A DNA stretch of 8,784 nt from Tepidisphaeraceae bacterium (GTDB taxonomy: Bacteria; Planctomycetota; Phycisphaerae; Tepidisphaerales; Tepidisphaeraceae): NCBI GenBank assembly GCA_025450555.1, contig JANWHF010000215.1, positions 1-8,784 of the forward strand, written 5' to 3'. Both the position numbers and the translations under genes were made by a program. The first letter of the stretch is position 1. Each line of letters begins with the position of its first letter. Below, one piece after another: positions 1 through 5,117 of the stretch. Under the pieces are notes generated by a model that searched no databases, was not told where the DNA came from, and was given only the letters and a program-made list of their open reading frames with translations.

Positions 1-1
1 T

Positions 2-64
2 GCCCGAGAGCTAGCCGCACTGCTGCGCAATTTCAAATTTGAGCATCTGAAATCTGAGATCTGA
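2..64 (+). CDS. Possible 3' end of an upstream gene (partial)
   Basis: The frame beginning at base 2 is open from the left edge and reads a helix-like tail, ARELAALLRNFKF plus seven more residues, before a TGA at 62-64. The A-x-E-L-x-x-L-L-x-x-F-K-F pattern resembles the extreme C-terminus of methyl-accepting chemotaxis proteins, which often end in a similar EL..LV..F motif, but twenty residues cannot establish that. The last third overlaps the AAATTTGAG repeat cluster, so the tail could instead be repeat read by chance. The frame starting at base 1 is also open, up to about base 42, which lowers the weight of the call. Confidence 0.3.
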   Translation, partial: ARELAALLRNFKFEHLKSEI

Positions 65-90
65 AATTTGGAATCTCAAATTTCAAATCT
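29..90. repeat. Short AT-rich direct and inverted repeat cluster
   Basis: This 62-base A/T-rich stretch sits between G+C-rich flanks. ATCTGAAAT occurs twice as a perfect direct repeat (45-53 and 59-67, period 14). AAATTTGAG at 35-43 has its exact reverse complement CTCAAATTT at 75-83, giving a 9-bp inverted repeat with a 31-nt loop. The palindrome AGATCT (57-62) lies near the middle. All parts are permutations of a few words (AAATTT, CTGA, GAGAT). It could be a degenerate dispersed element, a structured 3' end for the upstream gene, or an operator region. There is no T-tract directly after the inverted repeat, so a classical terminator is unlikely. Confidence 0.6.
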
Positions 91-109
91 CCCATCGCCC
101 CTGATCCCG

Positions 110-115
110 TATAAT
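110..115 (+). promoter_or_regulatory. Perfect -10 box TATAAT upstream of the first small gene
   Basis: A consensus TATAAT lies 9 nt before the ATG at 125. The hexamer 17 nt upstream (87-92, AATCTC) does not resemble TTGACA, so any -35 contact is weak. If the box is used, transcription would begin around 121-124, leaving almost no 5' leader, which fits the absence of a Shine-Dalgarno sequence before this ATG. Confidence 0.45.
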
Positions 116-124
116 TGAGTTGCC

Positions 125-535
125 ATGGGTAACCTCGATGCGTTAGGGCTCGGCCTGTCGCGACCGGGCCGTGGCGACCAACGCCACGTGCAGCATGTTC
201 TTCTGCTCAACTCACTTCGCCGGATCATGGCGTTTCGCCATCGCTCCATCGACGACATCGTCAACAGCCCGATCGCCAAGAACGAGATGTACGCCTACTG
301 GAAACTGCAACACCAAATCGACCGCCATGGCGAACTGATCGAGCTGGAAAAGCAATGGAACCCGCTGGGCCAACGGCTGCTGACCGAGCTGGCAAGCGGC
401 CCCGTCGAAGAGTTCTGCGAGCCAGTGCCTTGTCTGAGCATCTGCATCAACGATCGCTGCCAGGCGTCGCTGCGGAAGGGCAGCGATTTTTGTCACCGAT
501 GCGGGATGAAGCAGGGGAAGGGCGATCGGGTTTGA
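125..535 (+). CDS. Small Cys-rich (putative zinc-ribbon) hypothetical protein
   Basis: A 136-residue protein of no recognised family. The middle (about residues 36-90) is polar and helix-prone (AYWKLQHQIDRHGELIELEKQW). The C-terminus carries a cysteine cluster: C98, C103, C107, C112, C123 and C126, the last four spaced C-x4-C-x10-C-x2-C and ending HRCG, as in a zinc ribbon. It is probably cytoplasmic, since no signal peptide or membrane segment is seen. Codons favour G/C in the third position, which supports real coding. The start is uncertain: ATG 125 lies 9 nt after a TATAAT box and would give a near-leaderless message, while ATG 227 (residue 35, MAFRHRS) would drop an arginine-rich and less convincing N-terminus. 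Neither has a clear ribosome binding site. The next gene, also with a zinc ribbon, follows on the same strand. Confidence 0.6.
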   Translation: MGNLDALGLGLSRPGRGDQRHVQHVLLLNSLRRIMAFRHRSIDDIVNSPIAKNEMYAYWKLQHQIDRHGELIELEKQWNPLGQRLLTELASGPVEEFCEPVPCLSICINDRCQASLRKGSDFCHRCGMKQGKGDRV

Positions 536-582
536 GTTGCGAGCCTCCTGGCATGTCGTCTGGAACTGGGGCCACTGCTCGA

Positions 583-1308
583 ATGACAGAGTGCTGTCGA
601 TGTGGTTACGCGGTTTTAGATACTCAGGAGAAGTGTCCGGAATGTGGCCTGCCGCTCGACGAGTCAGTCACCCATTGGCGCAGGTGGAACCGGGCGCTGT
701 CTCCTGCGCTAAGAACACGATATGCCGTCTTTGGCAGCATGGCTCTTGGCGTCTTGCACGGGGCTCCCGCATTCGGACCCGGCGTTCAGCAGCTATTGAC
801 CGCGGCGATGATTTTCGTGTTGGGAGTGAGTCTGCTCCGCCTGACCCTGATCATTTTCCCGTTGTGCAGGCGCTTACTCCTCACGGGAGCATTGGGAATC
901 GCCATCACAGCTGCATACCTCATTTTCACAATCGCCCCCCAATTTTTGGCGAGCTTGAGCGCGTCGCTTTTGGGGTCACGCGTCGTGGATGACAGCGGTT
1001 TGACCCTAGGCTGCTTCTCGCTCGATATGGCATGCTATTTTTTCCTGCTGAGCGCCGTGATCAAGCATTCCCATTTGAAACGCGCAGTGGTTCACACTTT
1101 GATCTTATGTGCGGCATGGACCATCATTGGCGGCGCTGCAATGTATCTCGGCATCGCTGATCCGTTTCCAGGCAAAATTTCGAGCGCCCTGAGCGCGACG
1201 CTTTGGAGCACGTTCGCGATTGTCATTTATACGGTGGGGTTTTTGCTTAGAATTGGACACGCGATCGACGCCGAGAATGATGGCACAGGCGTCCCGCACA
1301 AGGACTAA
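583..1308 (+). CDS. Zinc-ribbon polytopic membrane protein
   Basis: A 241-residue protein opening with a compact zinc ribbon: C4-x2-C7 and C18-x2-C21 (CCRCGY and CPECGL). Such N-terminal ribbons are common on small uncharacterised planctomycete membrane proteins. From about residue 45 on there are five or six hydrophobic stretches (for example TAAMIFVLGVSLLRL, GALGIAITAAYLIF, CAAWTIIGGAAMYL and FAIVIYTVGFLL), so it should be an inner-membrane protein with the ribbon probably cytoplasmic. The C-terminal tail is charged and short. The function is unknown. The frame is open back to 355, but everything before 553 overlaps the preceding gene in another frame. ATG 583 puts the ribbon at the very N-terminus and is preferred; ATG 553 would add ten residues. 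No good Shine-Dalgarno precedes either. It lies 47 nt after the preceding gene and may be cotranscribed with it. Confidence 0.8.
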   Translation: MTECCRCGYAVLDTQEKCPECGLPLDESVTHWRRWNRALSPALRTRYAVFGSMALGVLHGAPAFGPGVQQLLTAAMIFVLGVSLLRLTLIIFPLCRRLLLTGALGIAITAAYLIFTIAPQFLASLSASLLGSRVVDDSGLTLGCFSLDMACYFFLLSAVIKHSHLKRAVVHTLILCAAWTIIGGAAMYLGIADPFPGKISSALSATLWSTFAIVIYTVGFLLRIGHAIDAENDGTGVPHKD

Positions 1309-1484
1309 CGGGCACGCGCCCCCACAGAACGGATCGGGCGGTCCATTCTATAAAAAAAAACGTCCGCACCGGCTGCGCCTCCAGTCGAATCGCCGGGGAT
1401 CGCTCCGAATCGCTGTTTCCGTACACATCTTTTGCTATCCTAAGCATTCACTTTCCTGATTTCCGAGCTGGCGAGGATGGTTTA
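1309..1484. other. Intergenic region with a nine-A tract
   Basis: No gene is seen in these 176 bases. An A9 run (1352-1360) is the only homopolymer of note. Read on the minus strand it is a T-tract preceded by a weak CGCA/TGCG hairpin (1364-1377), but no minus-strand gene ends here. A -10-like TATCCT (1436-1441) lies 44 nt before the downstream TTG start. Confidence 0.4.
1473..1477 (+). promoter_or_regulatory. Ribosome binding site GAGGA deciding a TTG start
   Basis: GAGGA ends 7 nt before TTG 1485, an ideal spacing. It supports TTG as the start of the membrane-anchored protein, because no in-frame ATG occurs before residue 30 and starting there would delete the membrane anchor. A weak -10-like TATCCT lies at 1436-1441. 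Confidence 0.6.
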
Positions 1485-2300
1485 TTGCCTCCAGAAAGAA
1501 CCAAATTGTTTGTGCAGATCGCCGTAGTCATTCTGCTGGCGGCGGGAGTGATCGCGATCGCATGGCATCTGATGCCCGATCGCGCCGAAGTTCCCGTTGG
1601 TGATACAAAGGTCATCGATGCGGCGCAGCAGACCGCCAGGTTTCCGCCGCCGCGTGCGCCGGTCGCGCCGCCCTCGGATGAATCGATCCTTTCCAGCGTC
1701 ACCAACGGCAGCGTCACCATTCGCTGCGAACATGCGCCCGGCGCGTCGGCGACGACGCCTTACAAGGAAGTGCCGCCTCCTTCGGACCATGATGCCGCGA
1801 CCAATGCTGACTTTACACTGGTGGATGGGCGTGTTCCGCCCGGCTACCCCAATCCGCTCCCGCTCCTGCAAGATGGGCTGATGCCGCCCAACGCCGATGA
1901 GCGCACCGCCAACTTTCGTCTTGCGATCGGTAGCGGCGAGGGTCGTGTGAAAATCGATCTGCACAAGCCCATTCGCATCGCTCAGATCAACAGCTATTCC
2001 TGGCACACCGATATCCGCGGCCCACAGGTTTACAGCGTCTATGGAAGCAATGTCTCGGAGCCCGGCTACAACCCCAGGCCACTCGTCGGCACCGACCCAG
2101 CCAGCTGCGGCTGGAAGAAAATCGCCGACGTCGATACGCGTCCAGCAACCGGTTATGTGGGTGGGCGCTACGCCGTCAGCATCTCCGATTCATCCGGCTC
2201 GCTGGGAACTTATCAATACCTGCTGTTCTGCATTCAGCCGGCAACAAAACTGGAAGGGATGGGCCATACTTTCTACAGCGAAATCGACGTGGTCGAATAG
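1485..2300 (+). CDS. Membrane-anchored F5/8 type C (galactose-binding-like) protein
   Basis: A 271-residue protein with one N-terminal membrane segment (residues 8-28, LFVQIAVVILLAAGVIAIAW), no clear signal-peptidase site, then a Pro/Ala-rich linker (about 45-65). From about residue 100 to the end it reads as a jelly-roll carbohydrate-binding-like domain. Markers are LVDGRVPPGYPNPLP, RVKIDLHKPIRIAQINSYSWH, GPQVYSVYGSN, CGWKKIADVDTR, then YQYLLF and a terminal TFYSEIDVVE. This pattern recurs in exported planctomycete and verrucomicrobial proteins of F5/8 type C/discoidin-like fold. No enzymatic domain is attached, so it likely displays a binding domain on the outer face of the inner membrane. 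The ligand is unknown. The start is TTG, supported by GAGGA seven bases upstream. It is separated from its neighbours by 176 and 165 nt and is probably transcribed alone. Confidence 0.75.
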   Translation: MPPERTKLFVQIAVVILLAAGVIAIAWHLMPDRAEVPVGDTKVIDAAQQTARFPPPRAPVAPPSDESILSSVTNGSVTIRCEHAPGASATTPYKEVPPPSDHDAATNADFTLVDGRVPPGYPNPLPLLQDGLMPPNADERTANFRLAIGSGEGRVKIDLHKPIRIAQINSYSWHTDIRGPQVYSVYGSNVSEPGYNPRPLVGTDPASCGWKKIADVDTRPATGYVGGRYAVSISDSSGSLGTYQYLLFCIQPATKLEGMGHTFYSEIDVVE

Positions 2301-2436
2301 CCCGACTCACGCACCGGCAGCCGGGGAAAACCATCGCCAAATGTGGCGCATGAGGGGTGAGGAGCTGGCAAGACAGAATGCGCCCGAATCGAAGTTCGCA
2401 TTTAAAGATTTTCTTCCCATTTGGTTGACCGCTCGC

Positions 2437-2442
2437 TACAAT
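2437..2442 (+). promoter_or_regulatory. -10-like TACAAT before the WYCSQ-repeat gene
   Basis: TACAAT (5 of 6 to TATAAT) lies 23 nt before the ATG at 2466. The extended string TACAATTGTGT matches TATAATTGAGT at 110-120 in 9 of 11 bases, and both sit just upstream of plus-strand genes. A TTGACC at 2425-2430 is only 6 nt away, too close to pair with it as a -35. The hexamer at correct spacing (TTCCCA, 2414-2419) is poor. Confidence 0.4.
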
Positions 2443-2465
2443 TGTGTCGGCGGAGAATAAATCGA

Positions 2466-2753
2466 ATGCACCATCGAGTCAGGATGCAACTGGCCGAGGC
2501 GTTGGGGCCAGTGAATCGCTGGTATTGTTCGCAAAGTTGCGGTCGCGAAGTGGCCAACCCCGATGAACTTCTGGCATATTTTGTCAGGAGCGGCGGGGCG
2601 AAGGATTTTGCCGCGCGCTATCTGGCAGCAATGAGCGCTGACAACCGCTGGTATTGTTCGCAATACTACAAGCACGATGTTCACGATCCACAAATCCTGT
2701 GGGATTATTACATCAGCTGTGGTCGGCCCAAACCATGCACGATTGCGTCCTGA
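2466..2753 (+). CDS. Tandem WYCSQ-repeat small protein of unknown function
   Basis: A 95-residue protein made largely of two copies of a 43-residue unit, at residues 17-59 and 60 to the end. Each begins NRWYCSQ and continues with a Val (V29, V72), a Pro (P32, P75), a Leu (L35, L78), an aromatic pair (YF, YY) and a Gly (G43, G86). The interval from Trp to the late Gly is 24 residues in both. That spacing, with WY at the front and EL..(F/Y)V..SG near the end of copy 1, recalls GYF_2-type domains, but the internal GP motif of that family is absent, so this is only a suggestion. There is no signal peptide or membrane segment. C21 and C64 are equivalent; C25, C85 and C91 are copy-specific. ATG 2466 is chosen for GGAG at 2452-2455 (10-nt spacing) and a TACAAT box upstream. 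The in-frame ATG at 2421 lies before that box. The esterase-like gene follows 49 nt later. Confidence 0.65.
   Translation: MHHRVRMQLAEALGPVNRWYCSQSCGREVANPDELLAYFVRSGGAKDFAARYLAAMSADNRWYCSQYYKHDVHDPQILWDYYISCGRPKPCTIAS
2517..2663 (+). repeat. 18-bp perfect direct repeat, 129-nt period, inside the WYCSQ gene
   Basis: CGCTGGTATTGTTCGCAA occurs at 2517-2534 and again at 2646-2663. The 129-nt offset equals 43 codons, so the copies are in frame and encode the same RWYCSQ segment. The rest of the two units has diverged at DNA level while keeping the protein pattern, consistent with an old intragenic duplication whose WYCSQ segment is under constraint or was recently converted. Confidence 0.85.
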
Positions 2754-2802
2754 GCGCCACGGGCCAGCGCGGCAACTTAATCCATCATCAACCGGCAGAC
2801 GA

Positions 2803-3951
2803 ATGCGATATTTGTTTTTTCGCGCGTACTTACCCTTTCTACTCCTTGCTGCTTTTTTTGCGGGGGATTTTGCTCCCTCTGCATTGGCCGATGAAACGGT
2901 TGTGCCTTTCGCCAGCTTGAAGGGCAAGAGTGGCGCATTTGCGGTCTCGCTGGCGGATCGAAGCCCACTGAGCAAGCCTGCGGAAATCTCCAAGCGCATC
3001 GCGATGACTGCGCGACAGCAGGGGCCAGATCACGATTTATCCAAAGAAGTTTTCGATGCCTACATTCCCAAAACGCCGGCGGCAAACGGGAAATTCGGCT
3101 TGATGGTGATGCTCTCGTTCAAAGATGTGGGACATCCCGCAGACGCCTGGCCGGCGATCCTGGAGAAGTATCACCTGATCTGGCTGGGCGCGCGCAAGAG
3201 TGGAGACGAGCGCCCGGCCGGGCAGAAGATTGGATTGCTCCTCGACGAAGTGCACAACGCGCAAAAGGTTTTTCCCATCGACGATCGCAGGATTTACCTC
3301 TTTGCCGGAAGCGGCCAGCCGCCGACATCAGGCCTGGCACTTTATTATCCCGACGTTTTCTCCGGCGCGCTCTGCTACGTTCAGTGGCTCTGGTATGCGG
3401 ATATGCACGTGGGAAGACAGGTTTTCAGGGCGCAGCTTCCAAGACCGACGGAAACAGCGATCGAGCTGGCGCGGAAGCGCGGGCGGTTTTTCCTCGCGCA
3501 GCGTGAGTCGGACGTGTGGCCGGGGAAACCCAATCTGTCGCAGCTTGTTTTGACGCAAGGGTATCGCGCGGCAGGCTTCAAATATGCCGAGATTCTCGAA
3601 GTGCCTGATAACCAGATGCAGCATTTTGAAAAGAACAGCGGCGACTGGTTTGAGAAAGGCATCGAGTTTCTCGATGCGCCGCTGACATCGCTGCCCCCGG
3701 AATCGGGCAAGACGACATTTGAAGAGTCGAAGACAACCCCTCAGAAATCTCAACTCGCGCCCAATGCCGGATTAAGCGCGAACAGCTCCGAAGCGACAGC
3801 AAATCAAGCATTGGCTTTGGCCAAGAGTTACGTTGCGGCCAAGCGATACGACCTGGCGCGCCAGCACTTGGGTAAAGTTATTTCAAAATATCCCAACACG
3901 TCAGCCGCCGCTGAGGCAAAGCAATTGCTCGCGCAGATCGCGGGTAAGTAG
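2803..3951 (+). CDS. Secreted esterase-like alpha/beta hydrolase with C-terminal TPR-like tail
   Basis: A 382-residue exported protein. Residues 1-29 are a Sec signal peptide (MRYLFF, a hydrophobic run, then SALA|DE). The body resembles PHB-depolymerase/esterase-type alpha/beta hydrolases: FDAYIPKTP (84-92), a GLMVMLSF strand (99-106), VFPIDDRRIYLF (156-167) leading to the nucleophile elbow, then LALYYPDVFSGAL. By alignment from memory Ser170 is the nucleophile, Asp237 (RESDVW) the acid and His274 (DNQMQHF) the base. The usual G-x-S-x-G is AGSGQ here, so both flanking glycines are changed and activity is uncertain. Residues about 330-382, after a Ser/Thr/Gln linker, form one TPR-like hairpin (ALALAKSYVAAKRYDLARQH). 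The ATG at 2803 was chosen because it starts the signal peptide; the frame is open back to 2677, inside the previous gene. The ribosome binding site is weak. Confidence 0.75.
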   Translation: MRYLFFRAYLPFLLLAAFFAGDFAPSALADETVVPFASLKGKSGAFAVSLADRSPLSKPAEISKRIAMTARQQGPDHDLSKEVFDAYIPKTPAANGKFGLMVMLSFKDVGHPADAWPAILEKYHLIWLGARKSGDERPAGQKIGLLLDEVHNAQKVFPIDDRRIYLFAGSGQPPTSGLALYYPDVFSGALCYVQWLWYADMHVGRQVFRAQLPRPTETAIELARKRGRFFLAQRESDVWPGKPNLSQLVLTQGYRAAGFKYAEILEVPDNQMQHFEKNSGDWFEKGIEFLDAPLTSLPPESGKTTFEESKTTPQKSQLAPNAGLSANSSEATANQALALAKSYVAAKRYDLARQHLGKVISKYPNTSAAAEAKQLLAQIAGK

Positions 3952-3955
3952 AAGC

Positions 3956-4001
3956 ACGATTTTGATTGACATTGAAGTGCGGCTAAGGCATAGAAAATCG
4001 T
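3956..4001. promoter_or_regulatory. 8-bp inverted repeat bracketing the DoxX-like gene promoter
   Basis: ACGATTTT (3956-3963) has its exact reverse complement AAAATCGT at 3994-4001, with a 30-nt interval that contains the TTGACA element. Arms placed either side of a promoter suit a dimeric regulator or DNA loop. The long loop and lack of a T-tract argue against a terminator for the esterase-like gene. An 8-bp match over this distance could also be chance. Confidence 0.35.
3966..3996 (+). promoter_or_regulatory. Candidate sigma-70-type promoter for the DoxX/GyrI pair
   Basis: A perfect -35 TTGACA (3966-3971) is followed, 19 nt on, by TAGAAA (3991-3996; 4 of 6 to TATAAT); at 17 nt the hexamer is CATAGA (3 of 6). 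The -10 is weak, so an activator may be needed. It would give a leader of roughly 25 nt ending in AAGGA before the ATG at 4029. Confidence 0.45.
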
Positions 4002-4028
4002 ATCTTTAATGCGATGAAGGAATGAATT

Positions 4029-4487
4029 ATGCCACAATCGATGATTGAACGTGCTGCGGGCGCTGACGCATTTCAAGCCGATAACAGACCGGTTTCTTCG
4101 GCCGCGTTCTGGGGTGGTTGGGTGATCAGCGGATTGCCCGCCGCGTTTCTACTGATGGACGGCGTGATGAAATTATTCAAGCCCAAGCCGGTGGTCGAAG
4201 GAACGGTGCAGCTGGGGTTTTCGGAAAATGTGATCGTGCCGTTGGGGATCACGCTGATTTGCTCCGTCGTGCTTTATCTGATTCCGCGCACGGCGGTGTT
4301 CGGGGCGATCCTGCTCACGGGTTATTTGGGCGGTGCCGTCGCATCGCAAGTTCGCGTAGGCCATCCGCTGTTCGGATACATTCTCGCTCCAGTGTATGTC
4401 GCGATTTTCGTCTGGATGGGGCTGTGTTTGCGCGACAGGCGGATGCGGGCGCTGGCGCCGTTGCGAAGCCTGCCGAAGGGGCGATGA
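4029..4487 (+). CDS. DoxX-like family membrane protein
   Basis: A 152-residue integral membrane protein with four hydrophobic segments: residues about 27-46 (FWGGWVISGLPAAFLLMDGV), 66-85 (NVIVPLGITLICSVVLYLIP), 88-108 (AVFGAILLTGYLGGAVASQV) and 113-133 (LFGYILAPVYVAIFVWMGLC). The length, the four-helix layout, the DGVMKLFKP stretch after helix 1, the E(x)n-LGF motif and the LLTGYLGGAVASQVRVGHPLF segment match DoxX-like (DoxX_2) proteins. These are inner-membrane proteins of poorly defined role, some linked to redox or thiol stress. ATG 4029 has AAGGA at 4017-4021 with 7-nt spacing. The GyrI-like gene follows after 40 nt and is probably cotranscribed. DoxX-like genes are often found beside small-molecule-binding domains of this type. 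Confidence 0.85.
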   Translation: MPQSMIERAAGADAFQADNRPVSSAAFWGGWVISGLPAAFLLMDGVMKLFKPKPVVEGTVQLGFSENVIVPLGITLICSVVLYLIPRTAVFGAILLTGYLGGAVASQVRVGHPLFGYILAPVYVAIFVWMGLCLRDRRMRALAPLRSLPKGR

Positions 4488-4527
4488 TTTTTTCCTTTAA
4501 TGACGGCATTCAGCTGGAGCTCGAGCC

Positions 4528-5043
4528 ATGTCCGATCCATCGAAAAACCGCGCCACATTCGCTCCAACGCTTGCGCCGCCACGGACCACAGATCGCGGTC
4601 CAATTCAACTTGTCGGAATTTGGGGGCGCTATACCGGTGAGACTGCGCCCACCGGAATTCCAATTCTCTGGCACCGCTTTGCGCAGCACATCGGCAACAT
4701 TCCGGATCAAGTGCCGCACGTGGCTTATGGCTTATCTTTCATGGGCGGCAAGGATTTTGAATATCTTGCGGGCGTGGAAGTCACCGAGGCTTCGAATTTG
4801 CCGGAAGGCTGGAGCCGGGTGAATGTCCCGGCACAGCGATACGCAATCTTTACGCATCCTGGCCACGTTTCGCAAATTCGCGCGACCATTGAAGCCGTGG
4901 GAACACAGTGGCTACCCGTTTCAAAATATCGCCCCGCGAAGATCCCGGCACGCGCGCCAAACTTCTTCGAGCGATACGGGCCGGCATTCGATCCGGTCGC
5001 AATGTCTGGAGATACCGAAATCTGGTTTCCCATCGAATCGTGA
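4528..5043 (+). CDS. Stand-alone GyrI-like / AraC effector-binding-domain protein
   Basis: A 171-residue soluble protein corresponding to a GyrI-like small-molecule-binding domain (also called the AraC or BmrR-type effector-binding domain), with no helix-turn-helix. Landmarks in order: IQLVGIWGRYTGE (about 26-38), IPILWHRFAQHIGNIP (44-59), VAYGLSF then FEYLAGVEV, LPEGWSRVNVPAQRYAIFTHPGHV (91-114), WLPVSKYRPA, FFERYGPAFDP and a terminal EIWFPIES. The P-x-x-W-x-x-F, GW-x-x-x-x-VPAQRYA-x-F-x-H-x-G and E-I-W-x-P-I features are typical of the family. The acidic residue in EIW commonly lines the cationic-ligand pocket. It likely binds a hydrophobic or cationic compound and acts as a sensor, sequestering protein or small hydrolase. 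GGAG (4516-4519) lies 8 nt before ATG 4528. It sits 40 nt after the DoxX-like gene, so the two form a probable operon. Confidence 0.85.
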   Translation: MSDPSKNRATFAPTLAPPRTTDRGPIQLVGIWGRYTGETAPTGIPILWHRFAQHIGNIPDQVPHVAYGLSFMGGKDFEYLAGVEVTEASNLPEGWSRVNVPAQRYAIFTHPGHVSQIRATIEAVGTQWLPVSKYRPAKIPARAPNFFERYGPAFDPVAMSGDTEIWFPIES

Positions 5044-5117
5044 CAAAGATCCAGATTCGACCGCGCAGCATCGGATCAGCATGCCCGGCTCGCTCAACAT
5101 CTATGATTGAAACACCT

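Noticed and set aside
76..279. Minus-strand 67-residue reading frame
   Set aside because: Arg/Ser-rich composition typical of an antisense shadow; no ribosome binding site or motif.
355..582. Upstream extension of the zinc-ribbon membrane protein frame (76 or 66 more residues)
   Set aside because: It overlaps the preceding gene in another frame, is Arg/Pro-rich shadow sequence, and would bury the zinc ribbon that normally starts such proteins.
1352..1377. A9 tract plus CGCA/TGCG hairpin as a minus-strand terminator
   Set aside because: The stem is only 4 bp and no minus-strand gene ends nearby.
1482..2006. Minus-strand 174-residue reading frame
   Set aside because: Lies opposite the galactose-binding-like gene; Arg-rich low-complexity product without recognisable motifs.
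2313..2327. CCGG-CAG-CCGG hairpin after the F5/8 type C gene as a terminator
   Set aside because: Four-base stem, three-base loop and no T-tract; likely chance in G+C-rich DNA.
2041..2460. Plus-strand 139-residue frame across the end of the F5/8 type C gene
   Set aside because: Mostly overlaps the real gene in another frame; Ser/Pro/Thr-rich product.
2677..2802. Longer N-terminus for the esterase-like protein
   Set aside because: It would overlap the WYCSQ gene and place a signal peptide internally; ATG 2803 begins the signal peptide cleanly.
3304..3345. Frameshift suspected at the esterase nucleophile elbow
   Set aside because: Codons on both sides stay in one frame with family-like sequence (IDDRRIYLF before, LALYYPDVFSGAL after), so local substitution is more likely than an indel.
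4118..4822. Plus-strand 234-residue frame spanning the DoxX-like and GyrI-like genes
   Set aside because: Arg/Ala/Gly-rich shadow of two well-supported genes in other frames.
5044..5117. Bidirectional terminator between the convergent gene sets
   Set aside because: No stable hairpin with flanking A/T tracts could be found by eye in these 74 bases.
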